A DNA stretch of 41,580 nucleotides, taken from contig JAIXOO010000402.1 of the NCBI GenBank assembly GCA_027486765.1, positions 1 through 41,580 on the forward strand, read 5' to 3'. Shown in pieces: positions 22,986 through 30,051 of the stretch. This DNA is from Saprospiraceae bacterium (GTDB lineage Bacteria; Bacteroidota; Bacteroidia; Chitinophagales; Saprospiraceae). The position numbers and the translations under genes are program-made. The first letter of the stretch is position 1, and every line of letters begins with the position of its first letter. Below the pieces are notes generated by a model. It searched no databases. It was not told where the DNA came from and worked only from the letters and a program-made list of their open reading frames with translations.

Positions 22986-23408
22986 GTGGAAAAAGATTTG
23001 CGGTTTAGGCGGGAAGAAAAACTCAAAAGCTGGTCGGCAATTGGGCGCATGTTCAAGGAAGGGCAGTCTTTTGGCCAATATCCCTTGCGCTTTGTATGGT
23101 TGCCCATGGAGGCTGGGAGCGCTGATTTTCCTGTACAATTCACGGTAAGTGTCCCTAAAAAGAAGTTCAAAAAAGCCGTAGACCGCAATCGCTTGCGCCG
23201 CCAAATCCGTGAAACCTATCGGTTACACAAACAGATCATCTACCGCAATCTTGACCCTACGCAAAAAGTTTATGCACTGATGGTGATTTATGTAGCTAAA
23301 GATATGCTGGAATATCCCGAAATTGAAAACAACATGAACCGGGGTTTGCGGCGCTTGTCAAAAATATTGCGCGAGCTTCCGCCTCAACCAACGCCAAAGG
23401 AGGATTAA
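22986..23408 (+). CDS. rnpA: Ribonuclease P protein component
   Basis: A 140-residue, basic RNase P protein that assists the catalytic RNA in tRNA 5' maturation. It shows FRREEKLKSWSAIGRMFKEGQSF at the start, the central beta sheet QFTVSVPKKKFKKAVDRNR, and the RNR motif DRNRLRRQIRETYRLHK (about 65-81), the RNA-binding signature. The start is a GTG giving (M)EKDLRFRREEKL; no ATG lies upstream in frame. rpmH, the usual neighbour in many phyla, is not adjacent, and the downstream gene is an unrelated membrane protein. Confidence 0.94.
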   Translation: MEKDLRFRREEKLKSWSAIGRMFKEGQSFGQYPLRFVWLPMEAGSADFPVQFTVSVPKKKFKKAVDRNRLRRQIRETYRLHKQIIYRNLDPTQKVYALMVIYVAKDMLEYPEIENNMNRGLRRLSKILRELPPQPTPKED

Positions 23409-23490
23409 AGCTCTTTATGGGGCGACAAGAAAAGAAGTGTTCATTTTGCCCATACTACGTCGTTATTTTTCACCTGATGATACTTTTTCA

Positions 23491-24006
23491 ATGAATACAA
23501 TTTTACGCTATATCCTTTTGAGCCTCGTTTTAACTACTGGAATGCTCGCGCCTGCTTTTAGCCAAAAATTTCTGGCCCTGGAGCGCTACGGCAAAGCCAA
23601 AAACATTCGCATCCCCATTGGCACGGTGATCACTTATCAATTGCGCGACGGGCAAGGCTGGTATACTTCGGAAATTGTAGATTTAAATTTTAAAGACTCG
23701 CTAGTGATTTTTCCCAAAATTGCCATGCCGCTGAAAAACATCGTGGCGCTGCGGTACGATCAAAATTGGGCAAAAGGAATTGGTAACTCCCTGCGCTTGT
23801 TTGGTCTGAGCTGGTCAGCTATTGCCTTGGTGGGGACTTTAACAGATAAAAATCCGACCACCAATTACGAATGGGGCGATGCCATTCTAACGGGCAGCAC
23901 TTATGCTACGGGCTTTCTTTTGCCCCGCATTTTTAAGTATAGAATTGTGGAATTTGGTAAACGCAAACGCTTGCGCATCATGGATACGCGGCCTTCGGAG
24001 CGGTAA
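23491..24006 (+). CDS. Hypothetical membrane-associated protein
   Basis: A 171-residue protein. I chose the ATG at 23491, which gives a good signal peptide (MNTILRYILLSLVLTTGMLA ending AFSQ); the frame is open upstream from 23437 but that extension is polar and would bury the signal. After the signal comes a short beta-rich part (IPIGTVITYQLRDGQGWYTSEI, DSLVIFPKIAMPLKNIVALRY) and then two hydrophobic segments (SLRLFGLSWSAIALVGTL and AILTGSTYATGFLLPRIF) before a basic tail. The same plan recurs in other Bacteroidota proteins, but I know no function. It converges with aroQ with no bases between the stop codons. Confidence 0.75.
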   Translation: MNTILRYILLSLVLTTGMLAPAFSQKFLALERYGKAKNIRIPIGTVITYQLRDGQGWYTSEIVDLNFKDSLVIFPKIAMPLKNIVALRYDQNWAKGIGNSLRLFGLSWSAIALVGTLTDKNPTTNYEWGDAILTGSTYATGFLLPRIFKYRIVEFGKRKRLRIMDTRPSER

Positions 24007-24429
24007 TCATTTTTTGAGTAAAAAATACTCAATCCCCAATCGATACCCATTCAAGCCAAGCCCCACAATACTACCTACACAACGTGAGGCCAGGTAGGAA
24101 TGGTGCCGAAAGGCTTCCCGCGCATGGATATTGGAAATGTGTACCTCTAACACGGGCGTTTTGACTGCACTGATGGCATCGGCAATCGCCACAGATGTAT
24201 GGGTGTAGGCCCCGGCATTGATGATGATGCCGTCGAAGGAAAAACCTACCTCGTGAATTTTATCAATGAGGTCACCTTCATGATTGCTCTGGAAGTAATG
24301 CAAATCCTGGTCAGGAAAGGCCGATACCAATGTCTCAAAATAATCCTGAAAAGTCTGCCTCCCGTACACTTCTGGTTCACGTACGCCGAGGAGATTGAGG
24401 TTGGGTCCGTTGAGGATGAGCAGCTTCAT
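24007..24429 (-). CDS. aroQ: 3-dehydroquinate dehydratase, type II
   Basis: A 140-residue enzyme that dehydrates 3-dehydroquinate to 3-dehydroshikimate in the shikimate pathway. The signature start [23 protein letters not shown] carries the flexible lid with its Arg and Tyr; further landmarks are [33 protein letters not shown] and [19 protein letters not shown] with the catalytic His. Family length is about 140-150. The frame continues 18 codons upstream from 24483, but that extension ([15 protein letters not shown]) is only a translation of the GAAAAATG-type repeat, so the ATG at 24429 is right. It follows recQ on the same strand. Confidence 0.95.
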   Translation of the reverse strand: MKLLILNGPNLNLLGVREPEVYGRQTFQDYFETLVSAFPDQDLHYFQSNHEGDLIDKIHEVGFSFDGIIINAGAYTHTSVAIADAISAVKTPVLEVHISNIHAREAFRHHSYLASRCVGSIVGLGLNGYRLGIEYFLLKK

Positions 24430-24431
24430 AA

Positions 24432-24540
24432 GCGAAAAATGAAAAGTGAAAAGTGAAAAGTGAAAAATGAAAAATGATTTCAAACCTAATGCAGGTTTTC
24501 ATTTTTCATTTTTCATTTTTCACTTTTCATTTTTCATTTA
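24432..24540. repeat. Inverted repeat of GAAAAATGAAAAGT words
   Basis: The left arm (about 24432-24477) is seven or so GAAAA(A/G)TG units and the right arm (about 24497-24540) the complementary CATTTTTC/CACTTTTC units. The centre holds a separate hairpin AAACCT-AATGC-AGGTTT at 24482-24498. The element spans the whole spacer between recQ and aroQ, from two bases after the recQ stop to the aroQ ATG. Confidence 0.9.
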
Positions 24541-24542
24541 AT

Positions 24543-26741
24543 TTAATTGGCGAGTTCCGACAAAAATTTCACCCGTACCATCAAGATTTCGTCCATGGTA
24601 ATGTCGTCGTCTTTGAGGGCTTTGTAGGCTACTTTGGCGTCGTCGGTATCGGTACTCATGAAATAATCGTAGATATCGTCGCGAATGGCTTCGTCCATGG
24701 TGTCATCCAGGTAGTAGTCGATGTTGACTTTGGTACCTGAGAGCACGATGGCGTAGAGTTCCTCCAAGATTTCATCCATCGTAATGTCGTTGGACTCAGC
24801 GATGTCTTCCAGGGGCACTTTGCGGTCGATGCTTTGGATAATGTTGACCTTGATCTTGGATTTGTTGGCCACTTGTTTGACCACAAAATCGGTTGGCCGA
24901 TCAATTTCGTTTTCTTCAACGTACTTTTTGATCAGTTCGATGAAGGCTTTGCCGTAACGCACCGCTTTCCCCCGGCTAACGCCCGAAATATGGACCATGT
25001 CGTCCATCGAGATCGGGTATTGGGTGGCCATATCCTCTAGTGAAGGATCCTGAAAAATCACATAGGGTGGTACGTTGTGGCGCTTGGCTTCCTTGCGCCG
25101 CAGGTCTTTCAGCAATCCGACCAATGTTTCGTCCAGCACCGAAGTACGGTTCGTTTCTTCATTGTTGATGTCGATTTGCTCTTTTTCGTAGTCGTGGTTG
25201 AGCGGAATTTGAATGGGGTAAGTCTTTTTCAGGAAGTCTCGCCCCTTATCGGTCAGTTTGAGCAGACCGTAACTTTCAATGTCTTTGTACAAAAGATCCT
25301 GCAACAGCGCATGGCGGTACACCGATTCCCAGAAATTGACATCCTTACCTTTACCTACCCCAAAGGAAGGTTTTTTGGTAAAGAGGTAGTCTTTGATTTC
25401 TTTGGTTTCCGTGCCGTTTACAAAATCGAGCAAGGTTTTGATGGTGAAGTTTTCATCCAGCTCATCGACCACCTTGAGTGCATCCTGCATCTCTTTGGTG
25501 ACCTCAATCTTTTCTTTGGGGTAGCGGCAATTGTCACAGAGTCCACAATTGCTATGGCCATAATCTTCACCAAAATAATGCAGCAGAAACTGACGACGGC
25601 AAGCGGTCGTTTCCGCGTAGGCCATTACCTCTTGCATCAGTTGTGAGCCCATCTCGCGCTCAGCCACTGGCTTGTCGCGCAGGAATTTCTCCAACTTGAG
25701 CATATCCTTGTAAGCATAAAAGGCGATACAACGCCCTTCCAAGCCATCCCGTCCGGCACGTCCGGTTTCCTGATAGTAGTTCTCGATGCTTTTAGGCATG
25801 TCGAAGTGGATCACAAAACGTACATCGGGTTTGTCGATACCCATCCCAAAAGCGATGGTGGCCACGATGACGTCTACTTCTTCCATCAGGAAATCGTCCT
25901 GGGTTTTGGTACGCGTTTTGGCATCCAATCCAGCGTGATAAGGCGCTGCTTTGATGTCGTTGACCTGGAGTACCTTCGCAATGTCTTCGGCGGCCTTGCG
26001 ACTTTGCACATAAATGATCCCGGATTGGCCAGACAAACTTTTGATCACCTGGATGATCTGGCGCATGGCTTGCTCCGGTTTTCCTTTGGGGCGTACCTCG
26101 TAATAGAGGTTTTCGCGGTTGAAGGAAGACATGAAGGCGTGCTCGTTGCGCAAACCCAGGTTTTTCAAAACATCCGACTGTACCTTGGGCGTAGCCGTAG
26201 CCGTCAGAGCTATAATCGGCACTTCTTGACCGATCCCATCGAGCATCGAACGAATCCGACGGTATTCCGGGCGGAAATCATGCCCCCATTCCGAGATACA
26301 ATGCGCTTCATCCACCGCTACGAAAGAAACGTTGACGGTGCGGAAGAATTCAATGTTCTCGTCTTTGGTGAGTGTCTCGGGTGCAATGTAAAGCAACTTG
26401 GTATTGCCGTCGTTGATGGCCTGCTTTACCAGCTTCATTTGCGCTTTGGTCAGCGAGGAGTTCAAAAAATGGGCTACATCGTCGCTTTGGCTATAACCGC
26501 GAATGGAATCCACCTGGTTCTTCATCAGGGCGATGAGGGGTGAAATGACGATGGCGGTTCCCTCGGCCATGAGGGCGGGCAGTTGATAGCACAATGATTT
26601 ACCTCCTCCGGTGGGCATGATCACAAAAGTATCTTCGCCGCTGAGTAAGTTATTGATGATTGCTTCCTGGTTGCCTTTGAACCCGTCAAAGCCGAAGTAT
26701 TTCTGCAAAGCCTCTTGCAATGTTTCTTGCGTCACTGTCAT
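24543..26741 (-). CDS. recQ: ATP-dependent DNA helicase RecQ
   Basis: A 732-residue 3'-5' DNA helicase for recombination and fork repair. Order of domains: helicase core with Walker A PTGGGKS (43-49), DEAH box VDEAHCISEWGHDFRPEY (143-160), motif III LTATATPKV and motif VI QETGRAGRDG; zinc-binding RQC segment with cysteines in ACRRQFLLHYFGE and NCGLCDNC (about 378-405); winged helix; HRDC domain (about 560-640, VPPYVIFQDPSLEDMA and SGVSRGKAVRYG); and a C-terminal helix-turn-helix extension with two DDITMDEIL-like repeats that is common in Bacteroidota RecQ. Upstream lies the divergent kdsD region. Confidence 0.96.
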   Translation of the reverse strand: MTVTQETLQEALQKYFGFDGFKGNQEAIINNLLSGEDTFVIMPTGGGKSLCYQLPALMAEGTAIVISPLIALMKNQVDSIRGYSQSDDVAHFLNSSLTKAQMKLVKQAINDGNTKLLYIAPETLTKDENIEFFRTVNVSFVAVDEAHCISEWGHDFRPEYRRIRSMLDGIGQEVPIIALTATATPKVQSDVLKNLGLRNEHAFMSSFNRENLYYEVRPKGKPEQAMRQIIQVIKSLSGQSGIIYVQSRKAAEDIAKVLQVNDIKAAPYHAGLDAKTRTKTQDDFLMEEVDVIVATIAFGMGIDKPDVRFVIHFDMPKSIENYYQETGRAGRDGLEGRCIAFYAYKDMLKLEKFLRDKPVAEREMGSQLMQEVMAYAETTACRRQFLLHYFGEDYGHSNCGLCDNCRYPKEKIEVTKEMQDALKVVDELDENFTIKTLLDFVNGTETKEIKDYLFTKKPSFGVGKGKDVNFWESVYRHALLQDLLYKDIESYGLLKLTDKGRDFLKKTYPIQIPLNHDYEKEQIDINNEETNRTSVLDETLVGLLKDLRRKEAKRHNVPPYVIFQDPSLEDMATQYPISMDDMVHISGVSRGKAVRYGKAFIELIKKYVEENEIDRPTDFVVKQVANKSKIKVNIIQSIDRKVPLEDIAESNDITMDEILEELYAIVLSGTKVNIDYYLDDTMDEAIRDDIYDYFMSTDTDDAKVAYKALKDDDITMDEILMVRVKFLSELAN

Positions 26742-26751
26742 GGCTCTCGTG

Positions 26752-26780
26752 CTTTGATCTTTTGTTTTAGCTTACTTTTG
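26752..26780 (+). promoter_or_regulatory. Candidate promoter upstream of kdsD region
   Basis: TTTG at 26752-26755 and TACTTTTG at 26773-26780 are 17 bases apart on the plus strand; the segment GCTTACTTTTGCGC also occurs at the aspS promoter (35246-35259). Transcription would begin near 26784, some 255 bases before the kdsD ATG. Confidence 0.45.
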
Positions 26781-26784
26781 CGCA

Positions 26785-26897
26785 GCGCCACCGTTCAGTA
26801 ATACCGTGGTGGATGCGTTTCGGTAGTTTTTGTGAATTTCTAAAAACTAAATATAACCAGAAATTAGGATAAAACATATACCTAACTGGTTTTTTTA
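26785..26897 (+). ncRNA. Candidate small RNA or structured kdsD leader
   Basis: Between the promoter at 26752-26780 and kdsD lie three successive stem-loops: CCACC/GGTGG near 26790-26812, TAGTTTTT (26824-26831) with AAAAACTA (26842-26849), and a terminator-like stem ACCAG..TTAGG (26856-26868) with CCTAA.CTGGT (26881-26890) followed by seven T residues. That is the layout of an independently transcribed RNA of about 110 bases, or of an attenuated leader. I do not recognise it as 6S, SRP or a known riboswitch. Confidence 0.35.
26856..26897 (+). terminator. Terminator-like stem-loop with T run upstream of kdsD
   Basis: ACCAG and TTAGG (26856-26860, 26864-26868) pair with CCTAA and CTGGT (26881-26890), leaving a three-base bulge and a 12-base loop, then TTTTTTT. 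It faces the plus strand and sits about 145 bases before the kdsD ATG. Confidence 0.5.
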
Positions 26898-27040
26898 GTG
26901 CAATTGTCTGGTTTTTTCCAGCCACCATGGAGGGGTAGGAAAAAAGCACGCGAAGATAATCAATTCTTTCACAAAAACAATTGAATTTTAACCAATTATC
27001 TAAAAGCTTTGAAAAAGGCAACAAGTACAGGAACATCAGG

Positions 27041-28015
27041 ATGAAGGCTGCTGAAAACATTATTTTGAGTACTGCCCGCGAAACCATAGATATTGAGGTT
27101 GCAACCCTGCAAGACCTGAAAAATAGCTTGGACGAGGGCTTTGTAGCAACAGTGGAAGCCATCTACCATTCGCCAGGTCGGGTGATTCTGACGGGGATTG
27201 GCAAAAGTGCCATTGTGGCCCAAAAGATAGTCGCCACCTTAAATTCCACGGGTACCCCCGCTATTTTTTTGCACGCTGCCGATGCCATCCATGGGGATTT
27301 GGGCATGGTACAGGCGCATGACGTGGTGATTTGTTTGTCTAAAAGTGGTGAAACGCCGGAAATCAAAGTACTGGCGCCCCTGGTCAAAAACATGGGTAGC
27401 ATGCTCATCGGCATGGTGAGCAATAAAGCCTCCTACTTGGCCAAACAAGCCCGCTACATTTTACATACACCAATCGACAAAGAAGCAGACCCCAATAATC
27501 TGGCACCAACAGCTAGCACTACGGCTCAAATGGCCATGGGTGATGCACTGGCTACTTCCTTGTGCGCGCTTCGGGGGTTTTCACCGCGTGATTTTGCGCA
27601 ATTTCATCCCGGAGGGGCTTTGGGGAAACAGCTTTACCTAAGGGTCAGCGACCTCTACCCACACAATGCCTGCCCCAAGGTGAGTTTGGACACCAGTCTT
27701 AAACGGACGATTTTGGAAATCACTTCAAAGAGGTTAGGTGCCACTGCGGTAGTGGATGAGCAGGAAAAAGTACTGGGTATCGTGACGGATGGTGACTTGC
27801 GTCGCATGTTGGAACGAATGGACAATTGGACCGATGTACTGGCCAAAGACATCATGACGATACGTCCCAAAAGTGTGTCCGAGCACACCATGGCCGTTCA
27901 TGCGCTGGAGATCATGCGCAATCACAGCATTTCACAGTTGTTGGTAGTCGATGAGGATGAACGATACGTTGGTGTGGTGCATTTACACGATTTGATCCGC
28001 GAAGGGATTGTGTAG
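27041..28015 (+). CDS. kdsD: D-arabinose 5-phosphate isomerase (KdsD/KpsF)
   Basis: A 324-residue isomerase converting ribulose 5-phosphate to arabinose 5-phosphate, the first step of Kdo synthesis for lipopolysaccharide. The N-terminal SIS domain (about 25-185) shows GRVILTGIGKSAIVAQKIVATLNSTG, HAADAIHGDLGMV, CLSKSGETPEI and PTASTTAQMAMGDALA. A pair of CBS domains (about 205-324) ends in ISQLLVVDEDERYVGVVHLHDLIREGIV. Family length is about 325. The ATG at 27041 gives the normal start; an earlier in-frame ATG at 26981 would add 20 unusual residues (NFNQLSKSFEKG). Confidence 0.93.
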   Translation: MKAAENIILSTARETIDIEVATLQDLKNSLDEGFVATVEAIYHSPGRVILTGIGKSAIVAQKIVATLNSTGTPAIFLHAADAIHGDLGMVQAHDVVICLSKSGETPEIKVLAPLVKNMGSMLIGMVSNKASYLAKQARYILHTPIDKEADPNNLAPTASTTAQMAMGDALATSLCALRGFSPRDFAQFHPGGALGKQLYLRVSDLYPHNACPKVSLDTSLKRTILEITSKRLGATAVVDEQEKVLGIVTDGDLRRMLERMDNWTDVLAKDIMTIRPKSVSEHTMAVHALEIMRNHSISQLLVVDEDERYVGVVHLHDLIREGIV

Positions 28016-28148
28016 GGGCAACCCTCGCGGTTGCCCAACCCAAAATGGTGGGTGATCGCAACAGGGCAACCGCAAGGGTTGCCCGTACGGTTGACCCTAC
28101 CCAAAATGGGGCCTGGTCACAACAGGGCAACCGCAAGGGTTGCCCCTA
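28013..28148. repeat. GGGCAACC-family repeat cluster, three hairpin units
   Basis: Three hairpins of the form GGGCAACC-n5-GGTTGCCC lie at about 28016-28036, 28064-28084 and 28125-28145. The second and third sit within a tandem direct repeat of period 61 (28038-28098 and from 28099) that starts ACCCAAAATGG in each unit. The outer ends GTAGGGGCA and TGCCCCTAC are mutually complementary. The cluster lies between the convergent kdsD and MazG-like genes. The same unit occurs at 40071-40168. Confidence 0.9.
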
Positions 28149-28484
28149 CCGCAATTTTTCATTATCCGCGTGCCGCTGCGCGTCACGTTTCGTCTTTTTT
28201 TCCAAATTCTTCCGCATTGCCTCCGTCAAATCCACCCCGGTTTGATTGGCCAAACAAATGAGCACAAACAACACATCCGCCATTTCATCCGCTAAATCCT
28301 CCTTAGCGGTCAAAGCATCAGCAGGGTTTTTGAACGACTGTTCGCCGTACATCCTCGCCATCAGGCGGGCTACTTCGCCCACCTCCTCCATCAGGATGGC
28401 AGTATTGGTCAATTCTTGGTAATAACGGATGCCGATGGTGTTGATCCACTCATCCACGGTTTTTTGGGCTTCGCTTAAGAGCAT
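28146..28484 (-). CDS. MazG-like nucleotide pyrophosphohydrolase
   Basis: A 112-residue all-alpha NTP pyrophosphohydrolase. The magnesium site is visible as MEEVGEVARL (the EExxE motif, about 32-41) and EDLADEMADVLFVLICLAN (about 66-84). Members of this family hydrolyse (d)NTPs to the monophosphate and PPi and help clear unwanted nucleotides. The C-terminal end is highly charged (KKTKRDAQRHADNEKLR). Its start overlaps the stop of dtd by one base, so the two are translationally linked. The 3' end of the gene touches the GGGCAACC repeat cluster. Confidence 0.88.
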   Translation of the reverse strand: MLLSEAQKTVDEWINTIGIRYYQELTNTAILMEEVGEVARLMARMYGEQSFKNPADALTAKEDLADEMADVLFVLICLANQTGVDLTEAMRKNLEKKTKRDAQRHADNEKLR

Positions 28485-28936
28485 TATTCTTTGTTTTTGC
28501 TGTCGATGAGGATGGTAACGGGGCCGTCGTTGAGCAGGCGGACTTTCATATCTGCACCAAATTCCCCGGTGCCTACAGGAATGCCGGACAATGCTTCGAG
28601 TTTTTGCACAAAAGCCTCGTACATGGGAATGGCAAAATCGGGTTTGGAGGCTCGGATGTAGGAGGGGCGGTTGCCTTTTTTGGTGCTGGCGTGTAGGGTG
28701 AATTGACTAACCACCAAAAGTCCGCCCTGGGCTTCCAATACGGAGCGATTCATCACGCCATTTTCATCAGGAAAAATCCGCAGGTTGATCGCTTTGTTGC
28801 ATAGCCATTCGATATCTTCGGCGGTATCGGCATCTTCGATGCCCACGAGGATCAGGAGCCCTGTTTCAATAGCCGATTTTACATTGCCCTCAATGGTGAC
28901 CGAGGCTTCGCTGACTCTTTGGATGACAAGGCGCAT
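28484..28936 (-). CDS. dtd: D-aminoacyl-tRNA deacylase
   Basis: A 150-residue homodimeric enzyme that removes D-amino acids, and glycine mischarged on tRNA-Ala, from tRNA. Family marks: MRLVIQRVSEASVTIEG at the start, the active-site segment GLLVVSQFTLHASTKKGNRPS (about 72-92) with the SQxT motif, and FGADMKVRLLNDGPVTILID near the end, containing the cross-subunit GP motif. Length is normal. It overlaps its neighbours by one base at both ends and so lies in the middle of a tight cluster with a secreted protein and the MazG-like enzyme. Confidence 0.95.
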   Translation of the reverse strand: MRLVIQRVSEASVTIEGNVKSAIETGLLILVGIEDADTAEDIEWLCNKAINLRIFPDENGVMNRSVLEAQGGLLVVSQFTLHASTKKGNRPSYIRASKPDFAIPMYEAFVQKLEALSGIPVGTGEFGADMKVRLLNDGPVTILIDSKNKE

Positions 28937-29469
28937 TATTTCTTTTTGCGTTTCAGGATGGCTTTTTGGTAGCTGCGTACGGCGTAACTGTCCACTAAGG
29001 GCGATTCTTGGGTTCCGTTCCCACTTTGCCGCACCGCTTTGGTAAGTAGGCTGTAAAATTCTACAATCAGGCGGTCTTTTTCCAGCTTATAGTTGTTGAC
29101 GATAGTGCTTCCTTGTACACTGAATGCACCGCTGAATACAGGCCCGGTCCAGAATTGATCCAATGCGATCCCATTGCGTTCATCAATCACCCAATGCCCT
29201 TTGGCGGCATCCACAGGTTTGAGGATGTAGGGACGATTGTCTTTAGATTGGTCGCCATAGATCAATTGCCAGGTGTAATGTCCGAGGGTGTCAGCAGGTA
29301 GGATCTTGAGCTGCATCTTCACTTTTTTGGGTGAATTGCTGTTCCCAGCATACCAGCTTAATTCTCCTTCCCAATGGCCCAACCAGTTTTGGGGAAAATC
29401 AAGACTAGCCTGGGCCTGGCTCATTGCGCTGAAGCTCAAACCCAGGAGCAGGAGGAGTATATTTTTCAT
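28936..29469 (-). CDS. Secreted lipocalin-like protein of unknown role
   Basis: A 177-residue protein with a signal peptide (about 1-20, ILLLLLGLSFSAMSQAQ). The mature part shows the strand rhythm of a lipocalin-like barrel: the first strand NWLGHWEGELSWY has the GxWxG-like motif common at the start of such barrels, then KVKMQLKILPA, HYTWQLIYG, HWVIDERNGIALDQFW, and SIVNNYK-like strands, ending with the basic tail ILKRKKK. No enzyme residues can be named. It overlaps dtd by one base and starts 21 bases after the upstream gene, suggesting a shared mRNA with otherwise unrelated enzymes. Confidence 0.78.
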   Translation of the reverse strand: MKNILLLLLGLSFSAMSQAQASLDFPQNWLGHWEGELSWYAGNSNSPKKVKMQLKILPADTLGHYTWQLIYGDQSKDNRPYILKPVDAAKGHWVIDERNGIALDQFWTGPVFSGAFSVQGSTIVNNYKLEKDRLIVEFYSLLTKAVRQSGNGTQESPLVDSYAVRSYQKAILKRKKK

Positions 29470-29490
29470 ACCAAATCCTGTTGCGATACC

Positions 29491-29952
29491 CTACTTGGCG
29501 CTTTTGATCAACTCTGCATCTTTCAGCCCGTACATAAGGCGGTTGATGTCGTTGGCGTTCAAGTCCAATTTACCTTTGATGGTAATGGCTTCGGTAGTGT
29601 ATTTGATGGGTTCTTTTGAAATAACTTCCATAACCGTTTCTGGCCCGGCACCCCCACAAAAGAAACACATGTTGTAAGGGAAAGCGGAAAAGACGAATTC
29701 TTTTTGCCCCCGGTAGCCTTCCACTGGAATGATGTAGCCTTTGATTTCGACAGATTTCCCTTCAAGAGACTTGATCTCTGGACTAAAAATAGGCACATCC
29801 ACTTTGAAGCCCAACATTTCGTCGTATTGCTTCTTAAAGGTCACTTTGGCCAAAGTTGTCCAGAGGCTTTTGGCATCCTGGGCTTGTACACTTGAACCAA
29901 TCATACTCACAAAACCAAGCACGAGACTGGCTATCAACAAAGATTTTTTCAT
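29491..29952 (-). CDS. Secreted DUF3299-like protein
   Basis: A 153-residue exported protein from the ATG at 29952 (an in-frame ATG at 29964 would add MAYK). The signal peptide is about 1-25 (KKSLLIASLVLGFVSMIGSSVQAQ). The mature domain has IKSLEGKSVEIKGYIIPVEGY near 60-80, the pattern of DUF3299/OB-like periplasmic proteins, then the cysteine-containing NMCFFCGGAGPETVMEV and a closing strand ITIKGKLDLNANDINRLMYG. The CFFC motif could bind metal or be redox-active. A TAnnTTTG match at 29980-29987 on this strand lies well for this start. It may lead the cluster with the lipocalin-like gene, dtd and the MazG-like gene. Confidence 0.75.
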   Translation of the reverse strand: MKKSLLIASLVLGFVSMIGSSVQAQDAKSLWTTLAKVTFKKQYDEMLGFKVDVPIFSPEIKSLEGKSVEIKGYIIPVEGYRGQKEFVFSAFPYNMCFFCGGAGPETVMEVISKEPIKYTTEAITIKGKLDLNANDINRLMYGLKDAELIKSAK

Positions 29953-29979
29953 TTTGTATGCCATTTTTATTTGTTAGGG

Positions 29980-29987
29980 CAAAAGTA
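29980..29987 (-). promoter_or_regulatory. Likely -7 element for the secreted-protein/dtd cluster
   Basis: The minus strand reads TACTTTTG, the same octamer as at the aspS promoter. The start point would be near 29976, about 24 bases before the ATG at 29952; that supports 29952 over 29964 as start. Confidence 0.4.
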
Positions 29988-30051
29988 TAAAAATTAACCA
30001 TGCTCTGAAAAAACGATCGATCCGAGAATTAAGTTTAGGTGTGGTCTGAAA

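Noticed and set aside
24430..24483. N-terminal extension of aroQ
   Set aside because: Translation of a GAAAAATG microsatellite; the family start [10 protein letters not shown] lies at 24429.
25077..26543. Long plus-strand frames of 189 and 245 codons opposite recQ
   Set aside because: Complement of conserved helicase motifs; their composition (HFDHLDDL, VVVVERN) is that of antisense translation.
28013..28148. CRISPR-like array
   Set aside because: Only two direct units of 61-base period plus one partial; repeats are hairpins, spacers are similar to each other and no cas gene is present.
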